A stretch of DNA of 64,000 bases, taken from Aldrovandia affinis. Its lineage: Eukaryota > Chordata > Actinopteri > Notacanthiformes > Halosauridae. Positions 19,965-29,081 of the stretch are shown here, in pieces. Every line of letters begins with the position of its first letter. The stretch's first letter is position 1. A model generated the notes under the pieces. The model saw only the letters and a program-made list of their open reading frames with translations, was not told the DNA's origin and made no database searches. The stretch is taken from positions 1,744,675-1,808,674 of the forward strand of contig JAINUG010000047.1 in NCBI GenBank assembly GCA_029706075.1. Reading direction: 5' to 3'. The translations under genes were made by a program, and so were the position numbers.

Positions 19965-21487
19965 TTGGTGTCTTTCATCCTGTGTAGCCACTGGAGGGGT
20001 GCATGGCCTTGCCCAGGAGGTAGTACCGGAGGGTGAGAGAGGCCCATTTGATCGCCAGACACTCTTTTCTATGGCGCTGTAGCGGGCTTCTCTCGGAGAA
20101 AGCTTCCGGCTGATGCAACGCTCCTCCCCCACGCTCCTGGGACAAGACTGAACCCACCCCCTATCCGAGGCGTCGGGTCTGTAAAATAAAAGGCAGAGAG
20201 AAATCAGGGCTGATTAGCAGAGGGCCGCCACATAGAGTCGCTTTTATACTCACGAACGCTGCCTGGCACTGCTACGTCCACTGGACCGGATCTGAGGCTC
20301 CCTTCGGGTGAGATCAGTTAGGGACTGGCTAGTGCCGAAAAGCCAGGAATAAACCGGCGATAATAATTTGCCAGTCCCAAAAAGGATCTCACCTGTTTTT
20401 AGACTTGGGCTGTGGGCAGGCAGAAATCGCGGTTTTTATCAATCAAGGGTCTGACCTGCCCCCTGCCCAAGAGGAACCCCAGATACCGTACCTCTCTCCG
20501 CCCAATAGCGCACTTGCCTGGGTTAGCAGTGAGCCCCGCTCCCCTCAGCGTCTGTAGGATGGCCCGCAAATGCTGCATATGCCGCTCCCAATCATTACTA
20601 TAGATGACGATGTCATCCAAGTATGCCACGGCATATGCAGCATGCGGTCAAGTAGCTTATCCATCAGCCGCTGAAAGGTGGCCGGAGCCCCATGCAGACC
20701 GAAAGGCAAGGTCAGGAATTGTGTAAACCGAACGGAGTAGAGAATGCCGACTTTTCCCTGGACACTGGAGACAAGGGAATCTGCCAGTAGCCCTTGGTTA
20801 AATCCAGTGTCGAATAAAAGCGAGCAGTGCCCAACCGATCCAGCAGCTCGTCAACCCGGGCATTGGATAGGCATCGAACTTCGATACTGCGTTAACTTTC
20901 CTGTAGTCCACACAGAATCGAACAGACCCATCAGGCTTAGGTACAAGCACAATGGGGCTGCACCAGTCACTATTAGATTCCTCTATTACCCCCATGTCTA
21001 GCATTTTTTCCAATTCTTCCTGAACCACTTTTTTTTTTTGTGTTCAGGCAGCGATATGGCCGGCTCCTAATCACGGTGCCTGGCGGGGTCTGAATGTGGT
21101 GTTCAATCAAGTCCGTTCACCCGGGTAAGGGAGAAAACACGTCAGAAAAACAGCGTTGTAAATTACTCACCTCTGCCCGCTGGCCCGGCGTAAGATGGCT
21201 ACCAACGGGGACTGGAAGTCTTGTACTTTCAATTGGAATTTCCGGTCCCAGCTCATCTCTGGGATTTTCTGGCATGGCGAGCGAAACAGGGTCTACCACC
21301 TCCCACCGTTTTAATAAATTTAGGTGGTATATCTGACGTGAGCCACCTCTATCCGAGCGAATGACTTCATAATCAACATCCCCCACTCGCTGTGTAACCT
21401 CAAAGGGCCCTTGCCACTTTGCGAGCAGCTTAGATGCTGACGTTGGGAGTAACACTAGGACTTGATCTCCCGGGTTTCGGAACAACT
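19965..21487 (-). pseudogene. Gmr1-like pol fragment, unit B
   Basis: Same content and order as unit A: integrase C-terminus (here KWQGPFEVTQRVG, Arg to Gln), RT with AYLDDIVIYSND, RNase H start. It carries extra single-base gaps, many in homopolymers (for example near 20090, 20180, 20640, 20860), which break the RT into three frames. About 156 bp at the RNase H end are absent. An open frame of 178 codons runs from inside LTR C (21653) across the junction into the integrase C-terminus and linker, to 21117. Confidence 0.88.
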
Positions 21488-21983
21488 TGTCACACGCCAC
21501 GTGACACACCCTGGACGGGGACAGAGCAGTCCAGACACGGAGTGGAGTTTTTCGGTCTACGGACCGGATTTTTATTTCTTTTCTTGACGGCGCGTTCTCT
21601 GTTCCCACACTGGGCAGAGAACGAGCACCGGGAGCATACAATAATAAACACAAACAAACACGTTACCCTAGTTGCCGCGAAGCTTTTGGGTAACTAAATG
21701 AAAATACCAAAACCAAATTAAACAATATCGAACCGGCTCTTTTCCGTTCGTTCGATATTCACTTTTCACTTTTCTTTCACTTTTCTTTCGTTTTTCTTTT
21801 CTCGCTCCTCGGTCTCAAACGCCTCTCCCTCCTGGTTCCAGCCACCTACTGAAGGGAGCAGAGCAGTCTTAAAGCACACAGATGTAATTATTATAGACAG
21901 GACCGGTGTGTGCGCTTACTGCTCTGCCAGTAGGCGTGGCCGCTAATCGTCCTGATTAGCTGCCGAGACCGACGCCTTCCACA
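21488..21983 (-). repeat. LTR C (5' LTR of unit B)
   Basis: 496 bp, TGTCACACGCC to CCTTCCACA. The GCATT target duplication follows at 21984. A short internal difference (an AACACTAATA block missing, GTTGCCGCG gained near 21670) separates it from LTRs A and B. Confidence 0.93.
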
Positions 21984-21997
21984 GCATTGAAGTAGGC

Positions 21998-22985
21998 CAG
22001 GGATATTCAACTGGCGGCCCGTGGGCCAAATCTAGCCCCTGGGGAGCTGTCGCGTGGCCCCTGGGAAAAAGAAAAAATGTTTTTTATAATTAGTCCAAAT
22101 TATTTCTCATTCAATAGTTCTTAAAAGGCAATCTTTCATTGGACTGATCAGCGTGTAATTATCGCGACATTCTCAAATCTGTCAATCATTTCATCTCATC
22201 GCATCAATTATTATTAGCCTAACGCTACTGATCCAAAATGGGCGGAGAGAAACGGCGGAAAATTGACCGTGAAAACCGACAATTCAACCCCAAATGGACG
22301 GATGATTTTGTATTTATTTTACCATCACACCTTTGTTTAATATGTCAAACAACCGTTTCAGTCTGCAAGGTTGCTAATGTGAGGCACCACTTTGAGACCA
22401 AGCATGCTGCTAACTTCAATGCTGCTTACCCGCCTGTTAGCACAGCTAGACGTGGTAAAATAGAAACTCTTAAATCTTCCTACGCTGCACCAAAGCAGGT
22501 TCTTTTATTTGTGCACCATCCATTTGCAGTCGATGCAGTCCAGGTCCTGTCTAGCCGAGGCGAAAGCCGTGATGCCCGGTATTGACGAGGTGGCATTCCA
22601 GCTGGAGTTGGTGCAAATTCAGAGCTCTGATGTGCTGAAAGCAAAATTCGGAGAAGAGGAACTGTGCGAGCTTTGGGCTCATTCTACTCATCAGTTTCAT
22701 CATTGGCGTAGACTGGCTGTCTACCTGTTAACCATGTTTGGATCTACTTACATATGCGAATCCGGATTTTCCACAATGAACTTCATAAAGAATCAACATC
22801 GCAATCGACTCACGGATGAGCATATCAACCAGTGCATGCAACTTGCTCTGACCAGGCACCGACCTGAATTCAGCAAGTTGGCTCGAAAATGCAACTTTAT
22901 TATTTTCATTTATTTTGTAATGATGGGACGCTGCCTATGCTTGCATCTTTGTTAATCTCTGTTGCATAGGTCAACAAATATTTTT
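21998..22985 (+). mobile_element. internally deleted hAT element (ZBED/GTF2IRD2-like group)
   Basis: Begins CAGGGATATTCAACTGGCGG CCCGTGGGCCAAATC, a typical hAT terminus of the CAGGG..GCGGCCCG.GGGCCAAAT kind. It then holds transposase N- and C-terminal parts. The matching right terminus is not seen, so the right end is lost; the stated end is approximate. Confidence 0.75.
22238..22955 (+). pseudogene. hAT transposase, N-terminal finger joined to C-terminal dimerisation part
   Basis: First frame (22238-22585): MGGEKRRKIDRENRQF, then CLICQTTVSV and NVRHHFETKHAANF, a C2H2-like finger typical of this hAT group, ending near KIETLKSSY. Second frame (from about 22560 to 22955): ELVQIQSSDVLKAKFGEEEL, then LAVYLLTMFGSTYICESGFS and NRLTDEHINQCMQLALT, the hAT C-terminal dimerisation domain. 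The central DDE catalytic region is missing, so the two ends were brought together by an internal deletion of well over 1 kb, with a frame change. Not a host gene: it sits between hAT terminus and repeats and lacks introns. Confidence 0.85.
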
Positions 22986-23142
22986 CATGAACTTCACCTT
23001 TGGGCTACCTCAGACGGACTTCTAGGCCTCCTCTGCCTCTTACTGATCGCATTTGCTATCATAGGCCTAGCATTGTTTTCTGGTATGTGTTGCCACCCAG
23101 CGTTTTGGTGTTATACTGTAATACACAAATCTATACAGATTC

Positions 23143-23207
23143 ATTAAACTGTAAGTCGCTCTGGATAAGAGCGTCTGCTAAATGCCTGTAATGTAATGTA
23201 ATGTAAT
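23143..23207. repeat. short fish repeat with (TAATG)n tail
   Basis: CTGTAAGTCGCTCTGGATAA GAGCGTCTGCTAAATGCC followed by four TGTAA-type units. It is the reverse complement of the core at 28552-28600 and related to that at 3308. It directly abuts the chromovirus LTR at 23208. Confidence 0.8.
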
Positions 23208-23799
23208 TGTGATGGTGGGTTTAGTGATTGGAGCCAATTGCAGAACCCCGGGGGTATCAATAAGTTAGACTGTAAGCCTACAGCCTAACCACAAGCTCTG
23301 AATGACAGAGAAGGGGAAAAAACAATAACCAAAAGGGTGGAACAGAAAATATCACCCAACGGGTGACTAAGTGTCACAAAGACACAAACAAACGAATAAA
23401 TTAACCACCGACACCGAGTGTCCGAACGAAATAATAAACGGCTAGGAGAGCCAAATAAAGAACGAAAATGAAAACACAAAACACAGTCTTGTTTGACTGT
23501 TTGAAAGGAAACAACTGTATACCTAAAGGTAGAAAGTTTTCCTAAATAAGTTTTCATAAAGAAGTCCTACATTTGCTAAGGAGATTCTTTGTTCCTAAAG
23601 TAAGTTCTTGAGTAGTATCTTTAAAAAGACGCTACATACCTTACCGGCTAAATCGTAACAATGGCTTACGATTTCGCCCTGAACGAAGTCAGGTGCGAGT
23701 ATTTATAGGGATGTGATTAATAATAAAGTCCGGCTGTGCACCTTCAGAGGAAGGCGCAACACCGCCATCTGGTAGTGGTTCAGGGGAACAACCGTGACA
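23208..23799 (-). repeat. chromovirus 3' LTR, complete
   Basis: 592 bp, TGTGATGGTGGG to AACCGTGACA. On the minus strand a TATAAATA box (23707-23700) lies about 28 bp before GGGCGAAATCGTAAG (from 23679), the likely transcription start. AAATCGTAA and TTACGATTT arms around 23650-23674 form a 9-bp inverted repeat just downstream of it. Confidence 0.9.
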
Positions 23800-23810
23800 G
23801 GACCCCCCCC

Positions 23811-25460
23811 TTAAGGGACGGCTCCTGACGACCCTTCAGACCCACGCCGGTGAAAATCCTGGATCAAGGATGGATCCAAGATGTGCCGGGACGAGACCCA
23901 ACTGCGCTCCTCAGGGCCGTAACCCTCCCAGTCCACAAGGAACTGAGTACCCCTGCCTACTCGCCGCGAGGCCAAAATACTCCGCACCATGTAAGCGGAA
24001 CGACCCCCAATGATACGAGGCGGCGGCTGCGGAACCTTGGGAGACGCCAGGTCGCTAATGAGTAGCGGTTTGATGCGGGACACGTGGAACGTGGGATGAA
24101 TCCGCATAGATTGTGGGAGCTGTAAGCGAACGGTGACGGGGTTAATCTTTTGACTGATTTTAAAAGGTCCAATAAAGCGTGGCGCGGGTTTCCGGGAATC
24201 TACCCGTAACGGCAAACCCTGTGTCGAAAGCCACACCCGTTGCCCCACCCGATACGATGGAGCAGCCCGTCGATGACGGTTGGCGAACCCCTTCCCAGTG
24301 GACTCCTCAAGCGGGACTTCCCCGTCACACTGCGAATCCCATTCGAGTTCTCTCTCCGTCTCATTGGAATGCACGGAGGACGGGACATGATTAGGCAAAC
24401 AACACAATGATTCGTCTGTCTCACTGTTATTCGACCAACCGAGACCGGACGACGAAGGGATGGGAGGTAAGCAACCACGTGAGCACTGAGCCCCCCATTG
24501 TAAAATTGTGTTACTGTTACTGCCCCAGTTAACCTGTGGTTTATGTCTAATCAACCAGGAGTGTCCCAGAACTAATGGATGCGTGGGGGAATCGACCAAA
24601 AATAACTTTATTCGTTCGGTGTGTTTCCCGTAAGCGATACGCATAACCACAGTCTCGGTCGACTCCTTAATGCTACCGGAACCAAGAGGGCGACCGTCAA
24701 GAGCTGCGACACCACAAGGCTGCGAAAGGACCCGAACCGGCAAATTAACTCTTCTGGCCCATCCGGAATCCACAAAACAATCTACCGCCCCGGAATCGAG
24801 AAAGGCGTTTATTTTTATGTTTTGTTCTTTCCAGGATAGCTCCACCGGAATAAAAGTTTGGACGACTGATGACGGATGTTTCGCTACCGGACTCCGACCT
24901 GCCGGCGAGACCAGTCGCTTCCTTTTAAGTTTAGGACAACTCTCCCTGGTGTGACCGTTCCGTCGGCAGTACCGACACCAGCTCATACGAGCATCCTCTC
25001 CGGCCTGGTACCGAAGGCTAGTACTGTCTACCTCCATGGGTCCGTCTGACTTACCCAAAACCTTAGAATATGGAGGCGAAAACCCTTCTATCGAAACCAC
25101 GTGCTTTCTATCCCGTTTCTCATGCTCACGCTCTCTAATACGGTTATCGATCCGTATAGCAGTGGTCACTAACTCATCAAATGAGTCCGGCATACCAATA
25201 GCTGCCAGAGCGTCTCTCACCGGATCGGATAGAGCGTTAGAAAACAACATCATGATAGGGCTCTCGGCCCAATCGGTAACCCCCACCAGAGTTCGGAAAG
25301 AAATGGAAAATTCGGCAACACTTTGGTTACCTTGGCGCATGCGCGTCAACCTCGTAGCAGACTCTCGGTCGTGAAGTTCATGGTCAAAAACCAACTCCAT
25401 TCTTTCCATAAAACCCAGAGAATCTGTCAACACAGGGGCTTGGGAACGTATTAGTGGCAC
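23811..25460 (-). pseudogene. gag-protease fused to integrase C-terminus and chromodomain, 549 codons
   Basis: A single open frame. Residues 1-120 are the rest of gag capsid ([15 protein letters not shown]). A CX2CX4HX4C zinc knuckle ([14 protein letters not shown]) is at 162-175. The aspartic protease has [11 protein letters not shown] at about 221-231 and LVLGHSWL at 297. From about residue 330-394 the frame passes straight into the integrase C-terminal region ([37 protein letters not shown]) and a chromodomain ([16 protein letters not shown], 507-522). RT, RNase H and integrase core are lost without breaking the frame. Such a protein could bind RNA and chromatin but not copy itself; mobilisation would need an autonomous relative. 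Confidence 0.88.
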
Positions 25461-26089
25461 CGCCTGCCGAGGGCATCACCGGTCAATAGAGATAAAACGA
25501 GTGCTACTCGCGACTCCTCTGAGCCATATCTAGAGGGTTGTGTCTGAAACACAATTTGACATTGTGCTAAAAACCCCCTACACTTTCCAGACTCGCCGCT
25601 AAAACGAGGAGGAAGCTGAATCTTGGCTTCCCGTGATACGTCCACACCCGGTGTGCCTAATCGAGGAATCACCGACGGCTTCTGACCGGAGAATCCCGTC
25701 GCTGATTGGGAACGGCTGTCGACCATTTCCTTAACCATGCCCGCCAACTCTTGGAGGGACGAGATTATACAAGCCTGATTGTACTGCATGCCTTTTTGCT
25801 GTTGAACTATGTGATCCATGATAGCTTTCTGTTTATCAAGTTCGCTAGTTAGCAAACCGATATCAGCCTGAGTGTCCTGCGTGATACTTTGCTGTTGAAC
25901 TAAGAGATCCATGGTCGCTTTCTGTTTATCAAGTTCGCTAGCTAGCAAACCGATAGCAGTCTGATTGTCCTGCGTGACACTTTGCTGTTGAACTAATTGA
26001 ACAATGGTCACTTTCTGTTGATCAAGTTCGCTAGCTAGCAAACCTACTAGCTGTTCGATACCGCAGGGATCTGCTGACGCCGTGTTCAT
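25451..26089 (-). pseudogene. chromovirus gag, N-terminal part
   Basis: 212-codon frame starting at an ATG right after the primer-binding site. It has three tandem copies of a roughly 31-residue coiled-coil unit (LLASELDKQKATMDLLVQQQ type; residues about 17-105), then a linker and the start of the capsid-like domain (FSGESGKCRGFLAQCQIVFQ). The frame ends in a frameshift near 25455-25465; the continuation begins in the frame of the next entry. Confidence 0.85.
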
Positions 26090-26102
26090 GGCGAAATCGT
26101 AC
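26090..26102 (-). promoter_or_regulatory. putative self-priming primer-binding site
   Basis: Immediately downstream of the 5' LTR the minus strand reads GTACGATTTCGCC. Twelve of these bases (TACGATTTCGCC) are exactly complementary to the first bases of the transcript predicted from the LTR TATA box (GGCGAAATCGTA). This is the arrangement known for Tf1/sushi-type chromoviruses, which prime reverse transcription with their own mRNA 5' end. The gag ATG follows directly at 26089. Confidence 0.7.
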
Positions 26103-26370
26103 TGTGATGGTGGGTTTAGTGATTGGAGCCAATCGCAGAACCCCGGGGGTATCAGTAAGTTAGACTGTAAGCCTACAGCCTAACCACAAGCTCTGAATGA
26201 CAGAGAAGGGGAAAAAACAATAACCAAAAGGGTGGAACAGAAAATATCACCCAACGGGTGACTAAGTGTCACAAAGACACAAACAAACGAATAAATTAAC
26301 CACCGACACCGAGTGTCCGAACGAAATAATAAACGGCTAGGAGAGCCAAATAAAGAACGAAAATGAAAAC
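26103..26370 (-). repeat. chromovirus 5' LTR, truncated
   Basis: 268 bp matching the first part of the complete LTR with only scattered differences. The match stops at GAACGAAAATGAAAAC, after which hAT-like sequence begins. U3 and the promoter are therefore missing from this copy. Confidence 0.9.
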
Positions 26371-26598
26371 CATTTAGTTGACTGGTCGATTGTTTGGTTG
26401 ATGGGCTGTTGGTCGACTGAGATTTGTTTTGGTCGAGCAGTTGCGCAAAAAAAAATCTAAATATATATATTCTCCACGTAGCATGAGACACCTAGATTCG
26501 CGCCACAGTTCGGTGCGCTTGTCAGTAGGATAATCCATTCTGGATGCTGCGGGTATGGCAGTGACAGTCCTTCACTCTTAACATAGCTAGGCCTATAT

Positions 26599-28333
26599 AA
26601 ACATCGAACAAAAAGTTAGGAAACTTGTGTTTGGTAGATTATTTCTCTGTTGTTACAATGCTTCTTGGCAATAAATTGTATACCGTTGGAAAGCCTGTTT
26701 ATTTCCCTTTTAAATGGTGCCCCATTTGTACATGCATCTGTGGGATGAGCAGCACAGCTGAGTATGTGGGTTGCGCCCATTAAAAATTTGCCAAATCTTC
26801 TCTGCCAATGCCAAACAGCTTATTCTGCTGTTGCTATTGACTCTTGTTTGGTGTTGTTTGGTGGATTGGATGATTGAAGTCTATCAGTAACAAGGAAGAA
26901 ACAAGACATATTGGCAATTTTACAATTTATTCATTTAACAAACAGTCAGGAGCCTCAGTAGCGTGTGGAAGAACCATACACAGCCACAACAGCCTGGCAC
27001 CTCCTCCTCATGCTGGTCACCACCATGGTCACACACTGCTGTGCGATGGCATTCCACTCAACCAGGATTTGTCGCAAGTCAGCCAACGTGGTTGTGTTGG
27101 TCACTCTAGCACGAACAGCACGCCCAAGCTGATCCCAGAAGTGTTCAATTGGGTTGAGGTCAGGACTGTTAGCAGGCCATTCCATTCTCTCTACTCCCAA
27201 ATTCTGGAGGTAGTCTCTGATAAACCCCGCTCTCGTTGTCATCTTGGAGGATGGAGTTCGGTCCCAGACTGTGGAGATATGGGATTGCCACTGGTTGCAG
27301 AATCTCATCTCGATATCTCTCTGCATTGAGATTGCCTCCAATGATGACAAGCCTCGTTTTTCCAGTGATGGAGATGCCGCCCCACACCATCACACTGCCT
27401 CCACCAAAAGGTGTTACTCTATCGGTGCAGCAATCAGCATAGCGTTCTCCCCGTCTTCTCCACACTTTGACCTTACGATCCAACTTCCGTAGGCAGAATC
27501 TGGACTCATTGCTGAACATAATGTTCCTCCACATGTTCAGGTTCCAGTGCAGGTGTTGCCGACACCAGCGCAAACGGGCCTGATGGTGAAGGGCAGTCAT
27601 GGCAGGCCTCCTGGCAGCCTTATGAGCCCGGAGATTGGCTGCGTGCAGTCTGTTCCGGATTGTCTGGGCCGAGAGCCGTGTGCCATATCGTCCTGCAAAC
27701 CTTGACTGCAAATCTGTAGAAGACAGCCTACGGTTCCTAAGTGCTGAAAGGGTGAGGAACCGGTCTTCTTTGGGTGTCGTCTTCTTGGGACGCCCACTTC
27801 GCGGTCTGTCTCTGACATCCCCCATTTCATAGAACTTGGCCTTCAGTTTGGAGATGGTACTAGGGCTCACTCCAAATAATGCCGCAACTTGCTTTTGTGG
27901 AACACCAGCTTGAAGTTGCCCTATCGCACGGGCCTTTTCGAGATCAGACAGACGTGGCATGCCGATTCTTGGAGCAGACACCAATTGACCACTGTAGCAG
28001 GGCCCATGCTCACAGGTGCTGCCAATCAGGTGCCAATCAGGCACCTGATTGTCAGCACCTGGGGGTACCGGAAGCTCAAAACAAGAGTCAATAGCAACAG
28101 CAGAATAAGCTGTTTGGCATTGGCAGAGAAGATTTGGCAAATTTTTCATGGGCGCAACCCACATACTCAGCTGTGCTGCTCATCCCACAAATGCATGTTC
28201 CTTACAAATGGGGCACCATTTAAAAGGGAAATAAACAGGCTTTCCAACGGTATACAATTTATTCCCAAGAAACATTGTTACAATAAAGAAATAATCTACC
28301 AAACACAAATTTCCTAACTTTTTGTTCGATGTT
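26599..28333 (-). mobile_element. Tc1-like transposon, full length, with long inverted repeats
   Basis: AACATCGAACAAAAAGTTAG at 26599 is inverted at 28333, and similarity continues for about 240 bp on each side (TGCCAATGCCAAACAGCTTA and its complement). TA flanks both ends (26597-26598, 28334-28335). 1735 bp overall. It carries one transposase gene with light damage. Confidence 0.92.
26955..27960 (-). pseudogene. Tc1-like transposase, one frameshift, first catalytic Asp lost
   Basis: Starts MPRLSDLEKARAIGQLQ at 27960. A helix-turn-helix (GVPQKQVAALFGVSPSTISK) is followed by a GRPKK hook and a second HTH (LSAQTIRNRLH). In the DDE domain the first block reads FSNESRF where the family has FSDESRF. 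The second block LQDDN lies at the frame break near 27235. The third block [12 protein letters not shown] carries the Glu, in the second frame (27350-26955), which ends AVVAVYGSS. So both a single frameshift and an Asp-to-Asn change inactivate it. About 335 codons in total, normal for the family. Confidence 0.92.
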
Positions 28334-28551
28334 TATGTTCTCTTTAAATTATATTATGTAGTTAAGGTAATAGTAATGTTGTGAATAATTCTGCAAAACT
28401 AATACAAGTAACATTTCATAATAAATGTGTTTTGCCAATTGTATGGTTTATATATTTATAACTAACATGTGTAACACCCCCTTTCATGTAGCATATATTG
28501 TATCGGCTATATTCTTGTTTTAGGCACGCGAATGTGCATTTTACATTTTTA

Positions 28552-28720
28552 CATTTTAAGCATTTAGCAGACGCTCTTATCCAGAGTGACTTACAAGATG
28601 TGCATTAATACATGGTAGGAACAATCATAGATCGCACAAGAGATCGCAGTGCAGTATACAGTGATAGACATTGCAGGAAGCTGCGTAACATACCTGTAAC
28701 ACTGGGAAGGAAAAGGTTCG
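28552..28720. repeat. short fish repeat
   Basis: AAGCATTTAGCAGACGCTCT TATCCAGAGTGACTTACAAG, the same core as the repeats at 3308, 4178 and 23143, with a longer tail (ACATGGTAGGAACAATCATA). Orientation opposite to 23143. Confidence 0.7.
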
Positions 28721-28853
28721 TAAAATTATTATTATTATTATTTTTGTGTATGCGCGCCCCCTCATTTTAATTGTAGCCTAAGATTTGCCTACAGTTAATA
28801 TTAGTGATATAGGCATACTTTAATTACTCATTTCGATATAACCTAAGAACATA

Positions 28854-29050
28854 ATGTCAAAGAAAAAATCTGGAGTATGGCAGCATTTCGTTTTAGTCGC
28901 TGACGATACAAAATAAGTGGAATGTCAACTTTGCAAGCGCGTTTTCCAAGGCAGGGTTTATCGTTAATAAAACGAGGAGCAGCCTTTTACCAAAAGATGT
29001 GGACAAGCCAGTGTTCCTGTGCCATAACATGAAACCACTGGGGAAGTAGG
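28854..29050 (+). pseudogene. hAT BED-finger exon remnant
   Basis: ATG at 28854 gives MSKKKSGVWQHFVLVADDTK, a stop, then VECQLCKRVF: the W..HF and CxxC of a BED finger, broken by an in-frame stop and a later frameshift. It fits the N-terminal exon of the surrounding hAT element. Confidence 0.7.
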
Positions 29051-29081
29051 CCATCGGATGGTCTCCGACTCGAGTAAGTTA

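Larger units (their letters stand above)
17291..21983 (-). mobile_element. Gmr1-like Ty3/gypsy element, tandem LTR-int-LTR-int-LTR
   Basis: Three LTRs (17291-17778, 19470-19964, 21488-21983) separate two near-identical internal regions. The whole is flanked by GCATT at 17286-17290 and 21984-21988, a clean 5-bp target duplication. LTRs run TG...CA. On the minus strand each internal region reads integrase C-terminus, then reverse transcriptase, then RNase H, the copia-like order known for Gmr1-type Ty3/gypsy elements of deuterostomes. Gag, protease, the integrase core and the primer-binding site are missing from both units. The structure suggests one insertion later duplicated by unequal exchange between LTRs. 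Confidence 0.88.
23208..26370 (-). mobile_element. chromovirus (Ty3/gypsy) derivative, internally deleted
   Basis: A complete LTR at 23208-23799 and a truncated one at 26103-26370 in the same orientation enclose, on the minus strand, gag, protease and then directly the integrase C-terminus and a chromodomain. The polypurine tract (minus strand AAGGGGGGGGTCC) abuts the LTR at 23800. Reverse transcriptase, RNase H and the integrase core are deleted. The 5' LTR is cut short at 26370 where hAT-like sequence starts. Confidence 0.9.

Noticed and set aside
17291-21983. Two independent gypsy insertions side by side
   Set aside because: There are three, not four, LTRs, and the only target duplication (GCATT) is at the outermost ends.
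23811-25460. 549-codon frame as a host chromodomain gene
   Set aside because: It lies between LTRs, next to a polypurine tract and a primer site, and contains a gag zinc knuckle and retroviral-type protease. It is a retrotransposon product.
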